The notes under the pieces were generated by a model that was not told where the DNA came from, ran no database searches, and was given only the letters and a program-made list of their open reading frames with translations. The translations under genes and the position numbers were made by a program. Positions 28,308-36,482 of a DNA stretch of 64,000 nt are shown one piece after another; the first letter of the stretch is position 1; each line of letters starts with the position of its first letter. This DNA comes from Faecalicatena faecalis (GTDB lineage: Bacteria; Bacillota; Clostridia; Lachnospirales; Lachnospiraceae): the NCBI RefSeq assembly GCF_012524165.2, contig NZ_JABACJ020000006.1, positions 162,560 through 226,559 on the forward strand, written 5' to 3'.

Positions 28308-28878
28308 GTTACAAATCAGGATGGCAGAGATCAGTGATGCAGAGGAAATTTTGGATATCTACACACCTTATGTGACGGATACGGCGATTACATTTGAGTA
28401 TGAGGTTCCTTCTCTGGAGGAATTCAAGAGAAGGATGCAAAATACCATGAAGATGTATCCTTATCTGGTAGCGGTCTTTGATGGGAAGATTGCCGGATAT
28501 TGTTATGTTTCCCAATTTAAGGATCGGGATGCTTATGACTGGTCTGTGGAAACGACGGTATATGTACGACGTGATATAAAGGGAAGAGGAATTGGCAGAA
28601 AGTTATATGAGAAGCTGGAAGAAATCCTGATGATGCAGCATATCCTGAATGTCAATGCGTGTATTGCATATCCCCACCCTGAAAGTATTGCATTCCACGA
28701 GAAAATGGGGTATGAGACGGTCGCACATTTCCACAAATGTGGGTATAAGATGGGAATCTGGTATGACATGGTCTGGATGGAGAAAATGCTGGGAGAGCAT
28801 ACCAGCGATCCTGAGCAAGTGATTCCGATTGGTGACCTGGACACAGCGGAAATTGCTGCCAGGCTACAAAAATCGTAA
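28294..28878 (+). CDS. GNAT family N-acetyltransferase (phosphinothricin acetyltransferase-like)
   Basis: A 194-residue acetyl-CoA-dependent acetyltransferase. Pattern: IRMAEISDAEEILDIYTPYV, FEYEVPSLEEF, TVYVRRDIKGRGIGRKLYEKLEE (motif A, acetyl-CoA pyrophosphate loop RGIGRKL), AYPHPESIAFHEKMGYETVAHFHKCGYKMG and WYDMVWMEK. This matches the Pat/Bar (MnaT, YncA) subgroup acting on small amino-group substrates. The true substrate is unknown. Translationally coupled to the capA-like gene. Confidence 0.9.
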   Translation: MDNHELQIRMAEISDAEEILDIYTPYVTDTAITFEYEVPSLEEFKRRMQNTMKMYPYLVAVFDGKIAGYCYVSQFKDRDAYDWSVETTVYVRRDIKGRGIGRKLYEKLEEILMMQHILNVNACIAYPHPESIAFHEKMGYETVAHFHKCGYKMGIWYDMVWMEKMLGEHTSDPEQVIPIGDLDTAEIAARLQKS

Positions 28879-28886
28879 GATGTATA

Positions 28887-28915
28887 TTGACATTTTCTGC
28901 AATACAGTGTAAAGT
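28887..28915 (+). promoter_or_regulatory. Promoter of the metK riboswitch transcript
   Basis: TTGACA (28887-28892), a 17-bp spacer and TAAAGT (28910-28915), about 40 bases before the riboswitch core. Confidence 0.75.
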
Positions 28916-28954
28916 TCCTATTGTACTTAACAACAAATAAATAAAGCAAACTTT

Positions 28955-29052
28955 CTCTTATTCAGAGCGGTGGAGGTACAAAGGACCTGTGAAGCCGCGG
29001 CAACCCCTCTTTAGGAAGGTGCCAACCTGAGCGAGTAATCGAACAATAAGAG
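28955..29052 (+). promoter_or_regulatory. SAM-I riboswitch (S box) upstream of metK
   Basis: P1 pairs CTCTTATT (28955-28962) with AATAAGAG (29045-29052). Conserved elements are present in order: AGAGCGGTGGAGG, the AAGCCGCGGCAACC block of the J1/2-P2 kink-turn and P3 junction, and AAGGTGCCAACCTGAGCGAG. It binds S-adenosylmethionine and, with the terminator at 29072, should shut off metK when SAM is high. Confidence 0.95.
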
Positions 29053-29071
29053 GATTCGTTTATGAGATATA

Positions 29072-29102
29072 AACAGTCCGCTTCTTGTGGGCTGTTTTCT
29101 TT
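29072..29102 (+). terminator. Regulatory terminator of the SAM-I riboswitch
   Basis: AACAG-CC pairs with GG-CTGTT around a GCTTCTTGT loop, followed by TTCTTT. It lies between the aptamer and the metK start, as expected for transcription attenuation. Confidence 0.8.
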
Positions 29103-29180
29103 ATGAAGCAGCCCCGGAGAGAAAGAGCTGGGGGACGGCCAAAAGGCAGCAGTCCCAGGATTTCAAGAAGGAGAGAACTT

Positions 29181-30368
29181 ATGGAAAAATTATTATTTAC
29201 TTCCGAATCAGTAACAGAAGGACACCCGGATAAGATGTGCGACCAGATTTCCGATGCGATTTTGGACGCACTGCTGGCAGAGGACCCGATGAGCCGTGTT
29301 GCATGTGAGACATGTACGACAACAGGACTGGTCATGGTCATGGGTGAGATTACAACGAATGCATACGTAGATATCCAGAAGATCGTACGTGATACAGTAC
29401 GTGAGATTGGATATACAAGAGGAAAATATGGATTTGACGCGGATACATGCGGTGTACTTACCGCTATTGACGAGCAGTCACCGGACATCGCCCTTGGTGT
29501 GGACAAGGCTCTGGAAGCAAAAGAGAATAAGATGTCAGACGATGAAATCGAAGCGATCGGTGCCGGAGATCAGGGGATGATGTTCGGATATGCTTCTGAT
29601 GAGACAGAGGAGTATATGCCATATCCAATCGCAATGGCTCATAAACTGGCAAGAAAGCTGACTGAGATTAGAAAGGATGGAACACTTCCTTATCTTCGCC
29701 CGGACGGCAAGACACAGGTGACAGTAGAGTATGATGAGAACGGGGTTCCGAGCCGCCTGGAGGCTGTTGTATTATCAACACAGCACGACCCGGATGTGAC
29801 ACAGGAGCAGATTCATGAGGATATTAAGAAATATATATTCGATGAGATGCTGCCGGCAGAGATGATTGATGAGAATACAAAGTTCTTTATTAACCCGACA
29901 GGGCGTTTTGTTATCGGCGGACCGCACGGAGACAGCGGTGTTACGGGAAGAAAGATCATCGTAGATTCTTACGGCGGAATGGCACGTCACGGCGGCGGTG
30001 CATTTTCTGGTAAGGACTGTACAAAGGTAGACCGTTCCGCAGCCTATGCAGCACGCTATGCAGCAAAGAATATCGTGGCAGCAGGACTTGCAAAGAAATG
30101 TGAGGTTCAGCTTTCCTACGCGATCGGAGTTGCTCAGCCCACTTCTGTAAATGTAGAGACCTTTGGAACCGGAGTGTTATCCGATGAGGAGCTGGTGAAA
30201 GTCGTTCGTGAGAATTTTGATCTGCGTCCGGCAGGAATCATCAAGATGCTCGACCTGCGCAGACCAATCTACAAACAGACCGCAGCATACGGACATTTTG
30301 GCCGCAACGATTTAAATTTACCATGGGAAAAGTTAGATAAAGTTGACGCATTGAAAAAATATCTGTAA
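29181..30368 (+). CDS. metK: S-adenosylmethionine synthetase
   Basis: A 395-residue enzyme making SAM from methionine and ATP. GHPDK (14-18) near the N terminus, the [12 protein letters not shown] signature, [20 protein letters not shown], and the glycine-rich [22 protein letters not shown] are all intact. ATG 29181 has AAGGAG upstream. The frame is open further left, but that part would translate the riboswitch terminator. Control is by the SAM-I riboswitch. Confidence 0.97.
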   Translation: MEKLLFTSESVTEGHPDKMCDQISDAILDALLAEDPMSRVACETCTTTGLVMVMGEITTNAYVDIQKIVRDTVREIGYTRGKYGFDADTCGVLTAIDEQSPDIALGVDKALEAKENKMSDDEIEAIGAGDQGMMFGYASDETEEYMPYPIAMAHKLARKLTEIRKDGTLPYLRPDGKTQVTVEYDENGVPSRLEAVVLSTQHDPDVTQEQIHEDIKKYIFDEMLPAEMIDENTKFFINPTGRFVIGGPHGDSGVTGRKIIVDSYGGMARHGGGAFSGKDCTKVDRSAAYAARYAAKNIVAAGLAKKCEVQLSYAIGVAQPTSVNVETFGTGVLSDEELVKVVRENFDLRPAGIIKMLDLRRPIYKQTAAYGHFGRNDLNLPWEKLDKVDALKKYL

Positions 30369-30399
30369 TATAACAGTATTAGGTGCGTTAAAAAATAAG

Positions 30400-30433
30400 A
30401 AAAGACAGGCACCGTAAGAAGTGCCTGTCTTTT
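30400..30433 (+). terminator. Terminator of metK
   Basis: A perfect 13-bp stem AAAAGACAGGCAC / GTGCCTGTCTTTT with an 8-base loop; the 3' arm ends in TTTT. Confidence 0.9.
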
Positions 30434-30459
30434 CTGCTACAGTATGAAACTGGAATTTG

Positions 30460-30517
30460 AAAATATTCTGAAAACGGAGCGCAAAGGGGGGCAGATCCCT
30501 TTGAGCGACCCCTTTGA
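30460..30517 (+). repeat. Dispersed intergenic element, copy A
   Basis: AAATATTCTGAAAACGGAG followed by CAAAGGGG and two blocks of CCCTTTG. The same 19-base head and the AAAGGGG...CCCCTTTG pairing recur at 53424-53493. It lies directly before the histidine kinase gene. Confidence 0.6.
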
Positions 30518-30532
30518 ACAAGGAGTGATATT

Positions 30533-31597
30533 ATGAAGCTGAAAACGAAACTGATCCTTGCATTTATGACGGTAATGATTCTTCCTACGATTTTTGCGAT
30601 CATTGCGATGTACACGTTTGCGCCGGCCGGAGCAGGAGAGGTCGGTGAGATCCAGCAGTTATATCTTTTGGTGGTATTTTTGACTGCGGCACTTTTGATT
30701 TATTGGATCTATAGGACTGTGTCGGTCCCTCTTTCAAGGCTCCAGATCGCGGCCCGCAATATAAAGGAAGGAAATCTGGACTTTGAGATCAAGAGTGAGA
30801 CAGACGATGAGATCGGGATGCTGTGCCGGGACTTTGAGGAGATGCGCCTGCGCTTAAAGGCAAATGCGGAGGAGAAGGTTTCTTATGACCGGGAGAGCAA
30901 GGAATTGATCAGTAATATTTCTCATGACCTGAAAACGCCGATCACAGCAATCAAAGGGTATGTGGAAGGAATCATGGATGGCGTGGCAGATACGCCGGAA
31001 AAGATGGACAGATACATCAAAACAATATACAATAAGGCTAATGAGATGGATCTTCTGATCAATGAACTGACCCTTTATTCCAAGATCGATACGAATCGTA
31101 TCCCTTATAATTTTACGACAATCTCGGCAATGCAGTATTTTGGCGACTGCGCGGAGGATCTGTCATTGGAGCTGGAGGCAAAGGGGGTAGAGTTCACATA
31201 CCGCAATTATGTGGAGGTGGATTCGAAAGTGATTGTTGATCCAGAACAGCTTCGGCGCGTCATCAATAATATTGTGACGAATTCCCTGAAATATATGGAT
31301 AAGCCGAAGGGAACAATTTTTATGAATTTAAAGGATGTTGGGGATTTTATCCAGGTGGAGCTTGGAGATAACGGTAAAGGGATTGCCCCGAAGGACCTGC
31401 CATATATATTTGACAGATTTTACCGTACGGATGCTTCACGGAATTCTTCCAAAGGTGGAAGTGGTATCGGACTTTCCATCGTCAAGAAGATCGTGGAAGA
31501 GCATGGCGGAAAGATTTGGGCGACCAGTGAGGATGGGGTTGGAACAACAATGTATTTTGTAATCAGAAAATATCAGGAGGTACCCGTTGATGAGTAA
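30533..31597 (+). CDS. Sensor histidine kinase
   Basis: A 354-residue membrane kinase. TM1 is about 7-30, a very short outside loop follows (PAGAGEVGE), and TM2 is about 42-62. Then come a HAMP domain (about 62-115), HisKA with phospho-acceptor His131 in SNISHDLKTPITAIKGY, and HATPase_c with N box NNIVTNSLKYM, DNGKGIAPKDLPYIFDRFYR and GGSGIGLSIVKKIVEEHGG. The tiny sensor loop suggests sensing within the membrane or through partners, as in intramembrane-sensing kinases. The overlap with the response regulator start makes the pair certain. Confidence 0.93.
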   Translation: MKLKTKLILAFMTVMILPTIFAIIAMYTFAPAGAGEVGEIQQLYLLVVFLTAALLIYWIYRTVSVPLSRLQIAARNIKEGNLDFEIKSETDDEIGMLCRDFEEMRLRLKANAEEKVSYDRESKELISNISHDLKTPITAIKGYVEGIMDGVADTPEKMDRYIKTIYNKANEMDLLINELTLYSKIDTNRIPYNFTTISAMQYFGDCAEDLSLELEAKGVEFTYRNYVEVDSKVIVDPEQLRRVINNIVTNSLKYMDKPKGTIFMNLKDVGDFIQVELGDNGKGIAPKDLPYIFDRFYRTDASRNSSKGGSGIGLSIVKKIVEEHGGKIWATSEDGVGTTMYFVIRKYQEVPVDE

Positions 31598-32282
31598 GAA
31601 GATTTTGATTATTGAGGATGAGGAAAGTATTGCAGATCTGGAAAAAGATTATCTGGAGCTGAGCAATTTTGATGTCGCTGTGGCTAATGACGGTGATGTG
31701 GGGATGAAAAAGGCTCTCGAGGAGGATTTTGATCTGATTATCCTGGATCTGATGCTTCCGGGAGTAGATGGATTTGAAATCTGCCGTCAGGTGCGTGACC
31801 ACAAGAATACACCGATTATCATGGTTTCAGCAAAGAAGGATGATATTGATAAAATCAGAGGTCTGGGCCTTGGTGCGGATGATTATATGACGAAGCCTTT
31901 TAGTCCAAGTGAGCTGGTAGCACGGGTGAAGGCACATCTGGCCCGTTATGAAAGGCTGATCGGGAGCAATGTGGAGGAGAATGAGATTATTGAGATCAGA
32001 GGACTTAAGATCGACACGACGGCCAGACGTGTTTGGGTCAATGGAGAGGAGAGATCCTTTACAACGAAAGAATTCGATCTGCTGACATTTCTTGCTGGAC
32101 ATCCAAATCATGTATATACGAAGGAAGAACTGTTCAAAGAGATATGGGATATGGAGTCGATCGGAGATATTGCTACGGTGACAGTGCATATCAAGAAGAT
32201 TCGGGAGAAGATTGAGTATGATACCTCCCATCCACAGTATATTGAGACAATATGGGGCGTGGGATATCGGTTCAAGGTATAA
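31590..32282 (+). CDS. Response regulator, OmpR/PhoB family
   Basis: A 230-residue regulator. The receiver domain has phospho-acceptor Asp53 in LIILDLMLPG, the acidic pair in IIEDEES and Lys102 in DYMTKPF. The C-terminal winged helix (about 130-228) contains FTTKEFDLLTFLAGHPNHVYTKEELF and VTVHIKKIREKIEYD... WGVGYRF. ATG 31590 is nine bases after AGGAGG; a TTG just before it is also possible. It overlaps the kinase gene by 8 nt. Regulon unknown; the following trk genes are separated by a terminator. Confidence 0.94.
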   Translation: MSKKILIIEDEESIADLEKDYLELSNFDVAVANDGDVGMKKALEEDFDLIILDLMLPGVDGFEICRQVRDHKNTPIIMVSAKKDDIDKIRGLGLGADDYMTKPFSPSELVARVKAHLARYERLIGSNVEENEIIEIRGLKIDTTARRVWVNGEERSFTTKEFDLLTFLAGHPNHVYTKEELFKEIWDMESIGDIATVTVHIKKIREKIEYDTSHPQYIETIWGVGYRFKV

Positions 32283-32286
32283 AAGT

Positions 32287-32328
32287 AAAGCCAGTGCACA
32301 AGGTAGAAATACTTGTTGTACTGGCTTT
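32287..32328 (+). terminator. Terminator of the two-component system
   Basis: AAAGCCAGT pairs with ACTGGCTTT, with additional inner CAAG/CTTG pairing. It starts four bases after the response regulator stop. Confidence 0.75.
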
Positions 32329-32553
32329 CGAGCTTTTCAGGGCATGCTATGAAAAATCTGTCGGTCCAATCTTATATCAGGGCTGTCCTTTTTAGGGAGC
32401 ATGTGTTAGAATGGTAACCAAAGTCCATGGCAGCTCAGCTTTTCTCACACGGAGGGACTTCTGCTGTTGATTTCTAAAACGCAGAGTTTGTCATACAGAT
32501 GTATTTTGATATATCTGCCGGACTGAAAGAATAAAAACTTAAGGTGTTATAAC

Positions 32554-33933
32554 ATGAAGAATAAAAGCTTACGAAAAATCGGCCTGAACACCATGCAGAA
32601 GATAGCGCTTGGTTTTTTAGGCGTTATTTTATTGGGCGCCCTGCTATTGTGGCTGCCTGTTAGTAATGAAAAGCCTATTGAATTCGCAGATGCACTGTTT
32701 ACCTCGGTGTCCGCGGTGTGTGTGACAGGTCTGGTGACGATTACACCTGCGACGCAGTTCACGGTATTTGGAAAAGGAATCCTTTTGGTGTTGATTCAGG
32801 TCGGAGGTCTGGGAGTCATTGCTTGTATGATGGCCTTTTTCCTGATTATCAAAAAGAAGATTACGATGAGGGAGCGCGTCGTGATTCAACAGACCTACAA
32901 TCTGGACACATTAAGCGGTCTGGTAAAGTTCATCATCCGTATCCTCAAGGGAACTTTTGTAGTAGAAGGAATCGGCGCACTGCTGTATTCATTGAAATTC
33001 ATCCCGGAGTTCGGGGTGTTAAAGGGAATCTGTTTTTCTATTTTCCATGCGATTTCCGCATTCTGTAATGCGGGAATTGACATTCTTGGAAGCAGCAGCT
33101 ATATGGGATATGTAAAGTCCCCGATCATCAGTTTTACGACCATGTTCTTGATTGTGCTGGGCGGACTTGGTTTTACCGTATGGCATGATGTTTATCAAAA
33201 TACAAAGAAGGTCGCCAGGGAGAAACAGCCGGTGAGGAGGCTTTTTACAAGATTAAAGCTCCAGACAAAGATTGTGCTGACCATGACGGTGGTCCTTCTG
33301 CTGTCAGGATTTTTGGGCTTCTTTATTCTGGAATACCAGAATCCTGAGACAATGGGCGGGCTTAATTTTGGACAGAAGCTGATGGCCGCCGGATTTCAGT
33401 CTGTGACCACCAGGACGGCTGGGTTTGCAAGCGTGTCCCAGGCAGGGCTGACACCAGGGTCAAAGCTTTTGGGATGTATCCTGATGTTCGTCGGAGGTTC
33501 CCCTGCGGGAACCGCGGGCGGTGTGAAGACAACTACAGTTGCCATGCTTCTGCTGACCTGCATCGGTGTGATCAAAGGGAAACGGGATACCGAGTGTTTT
33601 GGAAGAAAGATCGAGCCGTCTGTGGTGCGCTCAGGTATCGCAATTATCCTGTTGACATTTTTGTTCTGGCTTTCAGGGGTGACGCTGATTACCGTGTTGG
33701 AGCCCCATGTGGATTTCCTGCGGATCATGTACGAGGCTACCTCCGCCATGGCGACAGTAGGTTTGACGGCAGACTTGACACCAGAACTGGGAAGGGCGAG
33801 CCAGGCAGTATTGATGGTATTGATGTATGTGGGCCGTATCGGACCAATTACGATGGCTCTTGTTTTCGCAGGCCGGGCAGACACAGGGGCGCAGCTTCGG
33901 GATCTTCCAGAGAAGCGGATCATGCTCGGATAG
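32554..33933 (+). CDS. trkH: TrkH/KtrB family potassium uptake protein
   Basis: A 459-residue K+ translocating subunit. The four P-loops with their filter glycines are visible: TSVSAVCVTGLV, FHAISAFCNAGID, QSVTTRTAGFAS and YEATSAMATVGLT. The number of TM segments (about 8-10) fits KtrB/TrkH. It works with the cytoplasmic RCK protein encoded 59 bp downstream. The 225-base leader before it has no recognised c-di-AMP (ydaO) riboswitch. Confidence 0.95.
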   Translation: MKNKSLRKIGLNTMQKIALGFLGVILLGALLLWLPVSNEKPIEFADALFTSVSAVCVTGLVTITPATQFTVFGKGILLVLIQVGGLGVIACMMAFFLIIKKKITMRERVVIQQTYNLDTLSGLVKFIIRILKGTFVVEGIGALLYSLKFIPEFGVLKGICFSIFHAISAFCNAGIDILGSSSYMGYVKSPIISFTTMFLIVLGGLGFTVWHDVYQNTKKVAREKQPVRRLFTRLKLQTKIVLTMTVVLLLSGFLGFFILEYQNPETMGGLNFGQKLMAAGFQSVTTRTAGFASVSQAGLTPGSKLLGCILMFVGGSPAGTAGGVKTTTVAMLLLTCIGVIKGKRDTECFGRKIEPSVVRSGIAIILLTFLFWLSGVTLITVLEPHVDFLRIMYEATSAMATVGLTADLTPELGRASQAVLMVLMYVGRIGPITMALVFAGRADTGAQLRDLPEKRIMLG

Positions 33934-33992
33934 AGGTGGATGCAGAGACGAAAGAATGATAGGAACAATAAGCATGAATTAGGAGAGAATCG

Positions 33993-34637
33993 ATGAAGAA
34001 ACAGTTTGCAGTATTAGGTCTGGGCAGTTTTGGACGCAGTGTGGCGTTGACATTAGAGAGCCTGGGCTGTGATGTGTTTGTGGTAGATAAATCATATGAA
34101 AAGGTACAGGAGATTTCTGACTCTGTGGCCTATGCGATGCGGGCCGATGTGTCCGACCCGGATGCCCTTGTATCGCTGGGCGGAAAGAATCTGGACGGAG
34201 CGGTCGTAGCGGTATCAGAAAGTCTGGAAGCAAGTATTATGGCGACTATAGCGGCGAAGGAAATCGGGATTCCCTATGTGCTGGCAAAAGCCAGAGATGA
34301 GCTGCAGGGAAGGATTTTAGAGAAGATCGGGGCCGATGCTATTGTATATCCTGAGCGGGATATGGGAAGCCGGGTGGCAAAGAGTCTGGTCTCAACGGCA
34401 TTTACCGACTGGATTGAGCTGTCATCTGAATATAGCATGGCAGAAACAGTGATACCTGAAAAGTGGGTAGGCAAAAGCCTGGCAGACTTAAAGGTGAGAG
34501 AACGGTATGGAGTGAATGTGGTAGGAATCATGCAGGGGGAGAAAGTGGATGTCACATTTGACCCTCATGAGCCGCTGCCGGAAGGCTGTATCATGATTGT
34601 GATCGGTGCCAATTCCATGTTGGCGGATTTCCAGTAA
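33993..34637 (+). CDS. TrkA/KtrA family potassium transport regulatory protein
   Basis: A 214-residue RCK protein. The RCK_N Rossmann fold has GLGSFGRSVA (GxGxxG) and an acidic residue at the end of strand 2 (FVVDKS). RCK_C covers about 130-214 (YSMAETVIPEKWVGKSLADLKVRERYGVNVVGIM). The single RCK copy is the KtrA type rather than the doubled E. coli TrkA. It gates TrkH/KtrB in response to nucleotides. Cytoplasmic. Good GGAGAG site. Confidence 0.93.
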   Translation: MKKQFAVLGLGSFGRSVALTLESLGCDVFVVDKSYEKVQEISDSVAYAMRADVSDPDALVSLGGKNLDGAVVAVSESLEASIMATIAAKEIGIPYVLAKARDELQGRILEKIGADAIVYPERDMGSRVAKSLVSTAFTDWIELSSEYSMAETVIPEKWVGKSLADLKVRERYGVNVVGIMQGEKVDVTFDPHEPLPEGCIMIVIGANSMLADFQ

Positions 34638-34655
34638 AGGAAATGAGGTGAAGAT

Positions 34656-35432
34656 ATGATTACAAGTACAAGCAATCCAAGAGTAAAGGAATTGCTGCAA
34701 TTGCAGAAAAAGAGCAAGGCCAGGAACCAGGCAGGCGTGTTTCTGGCAGAGGGCAGCAGGATGGTCCTGGAGACACCCAAAGGGCGGATGAAGAAGCTGT
34801 ATGTTTCGGAGACATATTCCCGCAAGCATGAGAAGGAGATCAAAGGACTGGGCGTGGTCCCGGAGGTGCTGTCCGATACTGTGTTTGCCTATGTGTCTGA
34901 TACAAAGACCCCGCAGGGGATTCTGGCGGTGGTTAGGCAGATGGATTATCAACTGGATGAGATATTGAAAAAGGATGCCCCCCATATTTTAGTTCTGGAT
35001 AATCTCCAGGACCCGGGAAATGTAGGGACGATTTTTCGGACCGCAGAAGCGGCAGGAGTGACCGGAATCCTGATGAGCAGGGACTGTGTGGATATCTATA
35101 ATCCAAAGACCATCCGTTCTACTATGGGGGCAATTTATCGGATGCCGTTCCTATATATAGAGGATGTGATGGAGGGGATCAGAACGTTGAAAGAACATGA
35201 TGTGCGTGTCTATGCGGCCCATCTGGATGGGAAAAATGCGTATGACCAGGAAGATTATCAGAGAGGGACCGCGTTCTTGATTGGAAATGAAGGAAACGGA
35301 CTCAGGGCCGAGGTGGCAGAATGCGCAGATACCTGGGTGCGTATCCCTATGGCGGGACAGGTGGAATCGCTGAATGCAGCGATTGCGGCTACCGTGCTGA
35401 TGTTTGAGGTGAGTAGACAGAGACGCAGATGA
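34656..35432 (+). CDS. TrmH/SpoU family RNA 2'-O-methyltransferase
   Basis: A 258-residue SPOUT enzyme. The N-terminal SpoU_sub_bind-like part (STSNPRVKELLQLQKKSKARNQAGVFLAEG) resembles RlmB/TsnR-type enzymes. Knot motifs are LDNLQDPGNVGTIFRTAEAAG, FLIGNEGNGLRAEV and IPMAGQVESLNAAIAATVLMFE. It 2'-O-methylates ribose in rRNA or tRNA with SAM; the exact target is not readable. It starts 18 bp after the trkA-like gene. Confidence 0.92.
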   Translation: MITSTSNPRVKELLQLQKKSKARNQAGVFLAEGSRMVLETPKGRMKKLYVSETYSRKHEKEIKGLGVVPEVLSDTVFAYVSDTKTPQGILAVVRQMDYQLDEILKKDAPHILVLDNLQDPGNVGTIFRTAEAAGVTGILMSRDCVDIYNPKTIRSTMGAIYRMPFLYIEDVMEGIRTLKEHDVRVYAAHLDGKNAYDQEDYQRGTAFLIGNEGNGLRAEVAECADTWVRIPMAGQVESLNAAIAATVLMFEVSRQRRR

Positions 35433-35480
35433 TGAGAGCGGAATCTTTGTATAAATGGATGGAATGAAGAGTAAAAAGAG

Positions 35481-35506
35481 CAGCTGACGATGTCGGCTGT
35501 TTTTTT
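35481..35506 (+). terminator. Terminator after the SpoU methyltransferase gene
   Basis: CAGCTGAC pairs with GTCGGCTG (one T-G pair) around GAT, followed by seven T residues. Confidence 0.9.
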
Positions 35507-35537
35507 GATGCTAAAACTGTGAAAATATTTACAAAAA

Positions 35538-35553
35538 TGTGATCACAATCACA
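35538..35553. promoter_or_regulatory. CRP/FNR-like palindromic site upstream of deoC
   Basis: TGTGA-N6-TCACA, an exact match to the classic CRP half-sites, in an AT-rich region about 120 bp upstream of the deoC promoter. No Crp-family gene lies in the window, so function is unproven. Confidence 0.4.
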
Positions 35554-35641
35554 ATAATGTAATGTAAAGAAAATAATGTTGAAATAAATGTTATAATATA
35601 TTCATTTAAAACAAATAAAAACGTGAATAAAATGAAAAAAT

Positions 35642-35684
35642 AATAACAAATGTTATTGACAAAACAAAATCAGAGTGATATATT
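35642..35684 (+). promoter_or_regulatory. Promoter of the nucleoside catabolism cluster with overlapping palindrome
   Basis: TTGACA (35656-35661), a 17-bp spacer and TATATT (35679-35684). AATAACA-AA-TGTTATT (35642-35657) is a perfect inverted repeat overlapping the -35. Just downstream, TATATTG/CAATATA half-sites (about 35679-35706) form another dyad. These are candidate operators, perhaps for the DeoR-type regulator at 50382. Confidence 0.7.
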
Positions 35685-35756
35685 GACATTGTAACAAACA
35701 ATATATTGTAAATGCGCATCAATATAGGGAAAGGTTAAATTTTAGGAGGAATTACA

Positions 35757-36446
35757 ATGTTGACAGTAAATGAATTTGCAAAACACTTAGATTTGGCGTA
35801 TCTGGCACCGAATTTACAGAAGGAAGACATTATCAAAGCATGTGATATCGCAAAGAAGTACCACGTAAATGCAGTGAATGTCAATTCCTGTTGGGCAGAG
35901 CTCGTAGTAGAAGAATTGAAGGGAACAGATGTAGGACCGAGTGCAGTAATTGGTTTCCCATATGGTGCGATGTCCACAAAGGCAAAGTTGTTTGAACTTG
36001 AAGAGATGGTAAAGCTTGGATGTACAGCTTGTGACATGGTCGTGAACATCGGGGCTGTAAAGGATAAAAACTATGAACTGGTACGTCATGAGATCAGTGA
36101 ATTCGTTCGTATCTGCGGTGAGGGATGCGATACCAAGCTGATTTTTGAGGTCGGTTTCCTGACTGATGAAGAGATTGCAGAGCTGACGAAGATCTGCTGC
36201 GAATGCGGAGTTACATATGTGAAGACAGCGACTGGCTCCCAGGCATTCCCGACAATGGACCAGGTGAAGATCATGAAGGAGAACCTGTCAGGAAATACAA
36301 AAATCAAAGTATCAGGTGTTCCGAGAACCTTTACGATGCCGGCAGTTCTACATATGTTCGAGCATATGGGAGTCAGCCTCGTAGGAACAAGAAGTGCAGG
36401 TAAATTAGTAGAAGAGTACAGTAAATATCTGGAAGAATTGAAATAG
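35757..36446 (+). CDS. deoC: Deoxyribose-phosphate aldolase
   Basis: A 229-residue class I aldolase splitting 2-deoxyribose 5-phosphate into acetaldehyde and glyceraldehyde 3-phosphate. The Schiff-base Lys156 is in VTYVKTATG, the second Lys184 in IKVSG, and Asp93 in ACDMVVNIG. It is the first gene after a strong promoter, with TAGGAGG upstream. Its product acetaldehyde fits the alcohol dehydrogenase further down the cluster. Confidence 0.96.
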   Translation: MLTVNEFAKHLDLAYLAPNLQKEDIIKACDIAKKYHVNAVNVNSCWAELVVEELKGTDVGPSAVIGFPYGAMSTKAKLFELEEMVKLGCTACDMVVNIGAVKDKNYELVRHEISEFVRICGEGCDTKLIFEVGFLTDEEIAELTKICCECGVTYVKTATGSQAFPTMDQVKIMKENLSGNTKIKVSGVPRTFTMPAVLHMFEHMGVSLVGTRSAGKLVEEYSKYLEELK

Positions 36447-36482
36447 AAGATATCTGACCGGATAAAAATAGCGGAGGGTGTT

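Noticed and set aside
29085..29180. 32-codon N-terminal extension of MetK
   Set aside because: It would translate part of the riboswitch terminator; AAGGAG and ATG at 29181 give the conserved N terminus.
32329..32553. Possible c-di-AMP (ydaO) or K+-related riboswitch before trkH
   Set aside because: None of the conserved ydaO core blocks is visible; only weak, imperfect pairing is seen.
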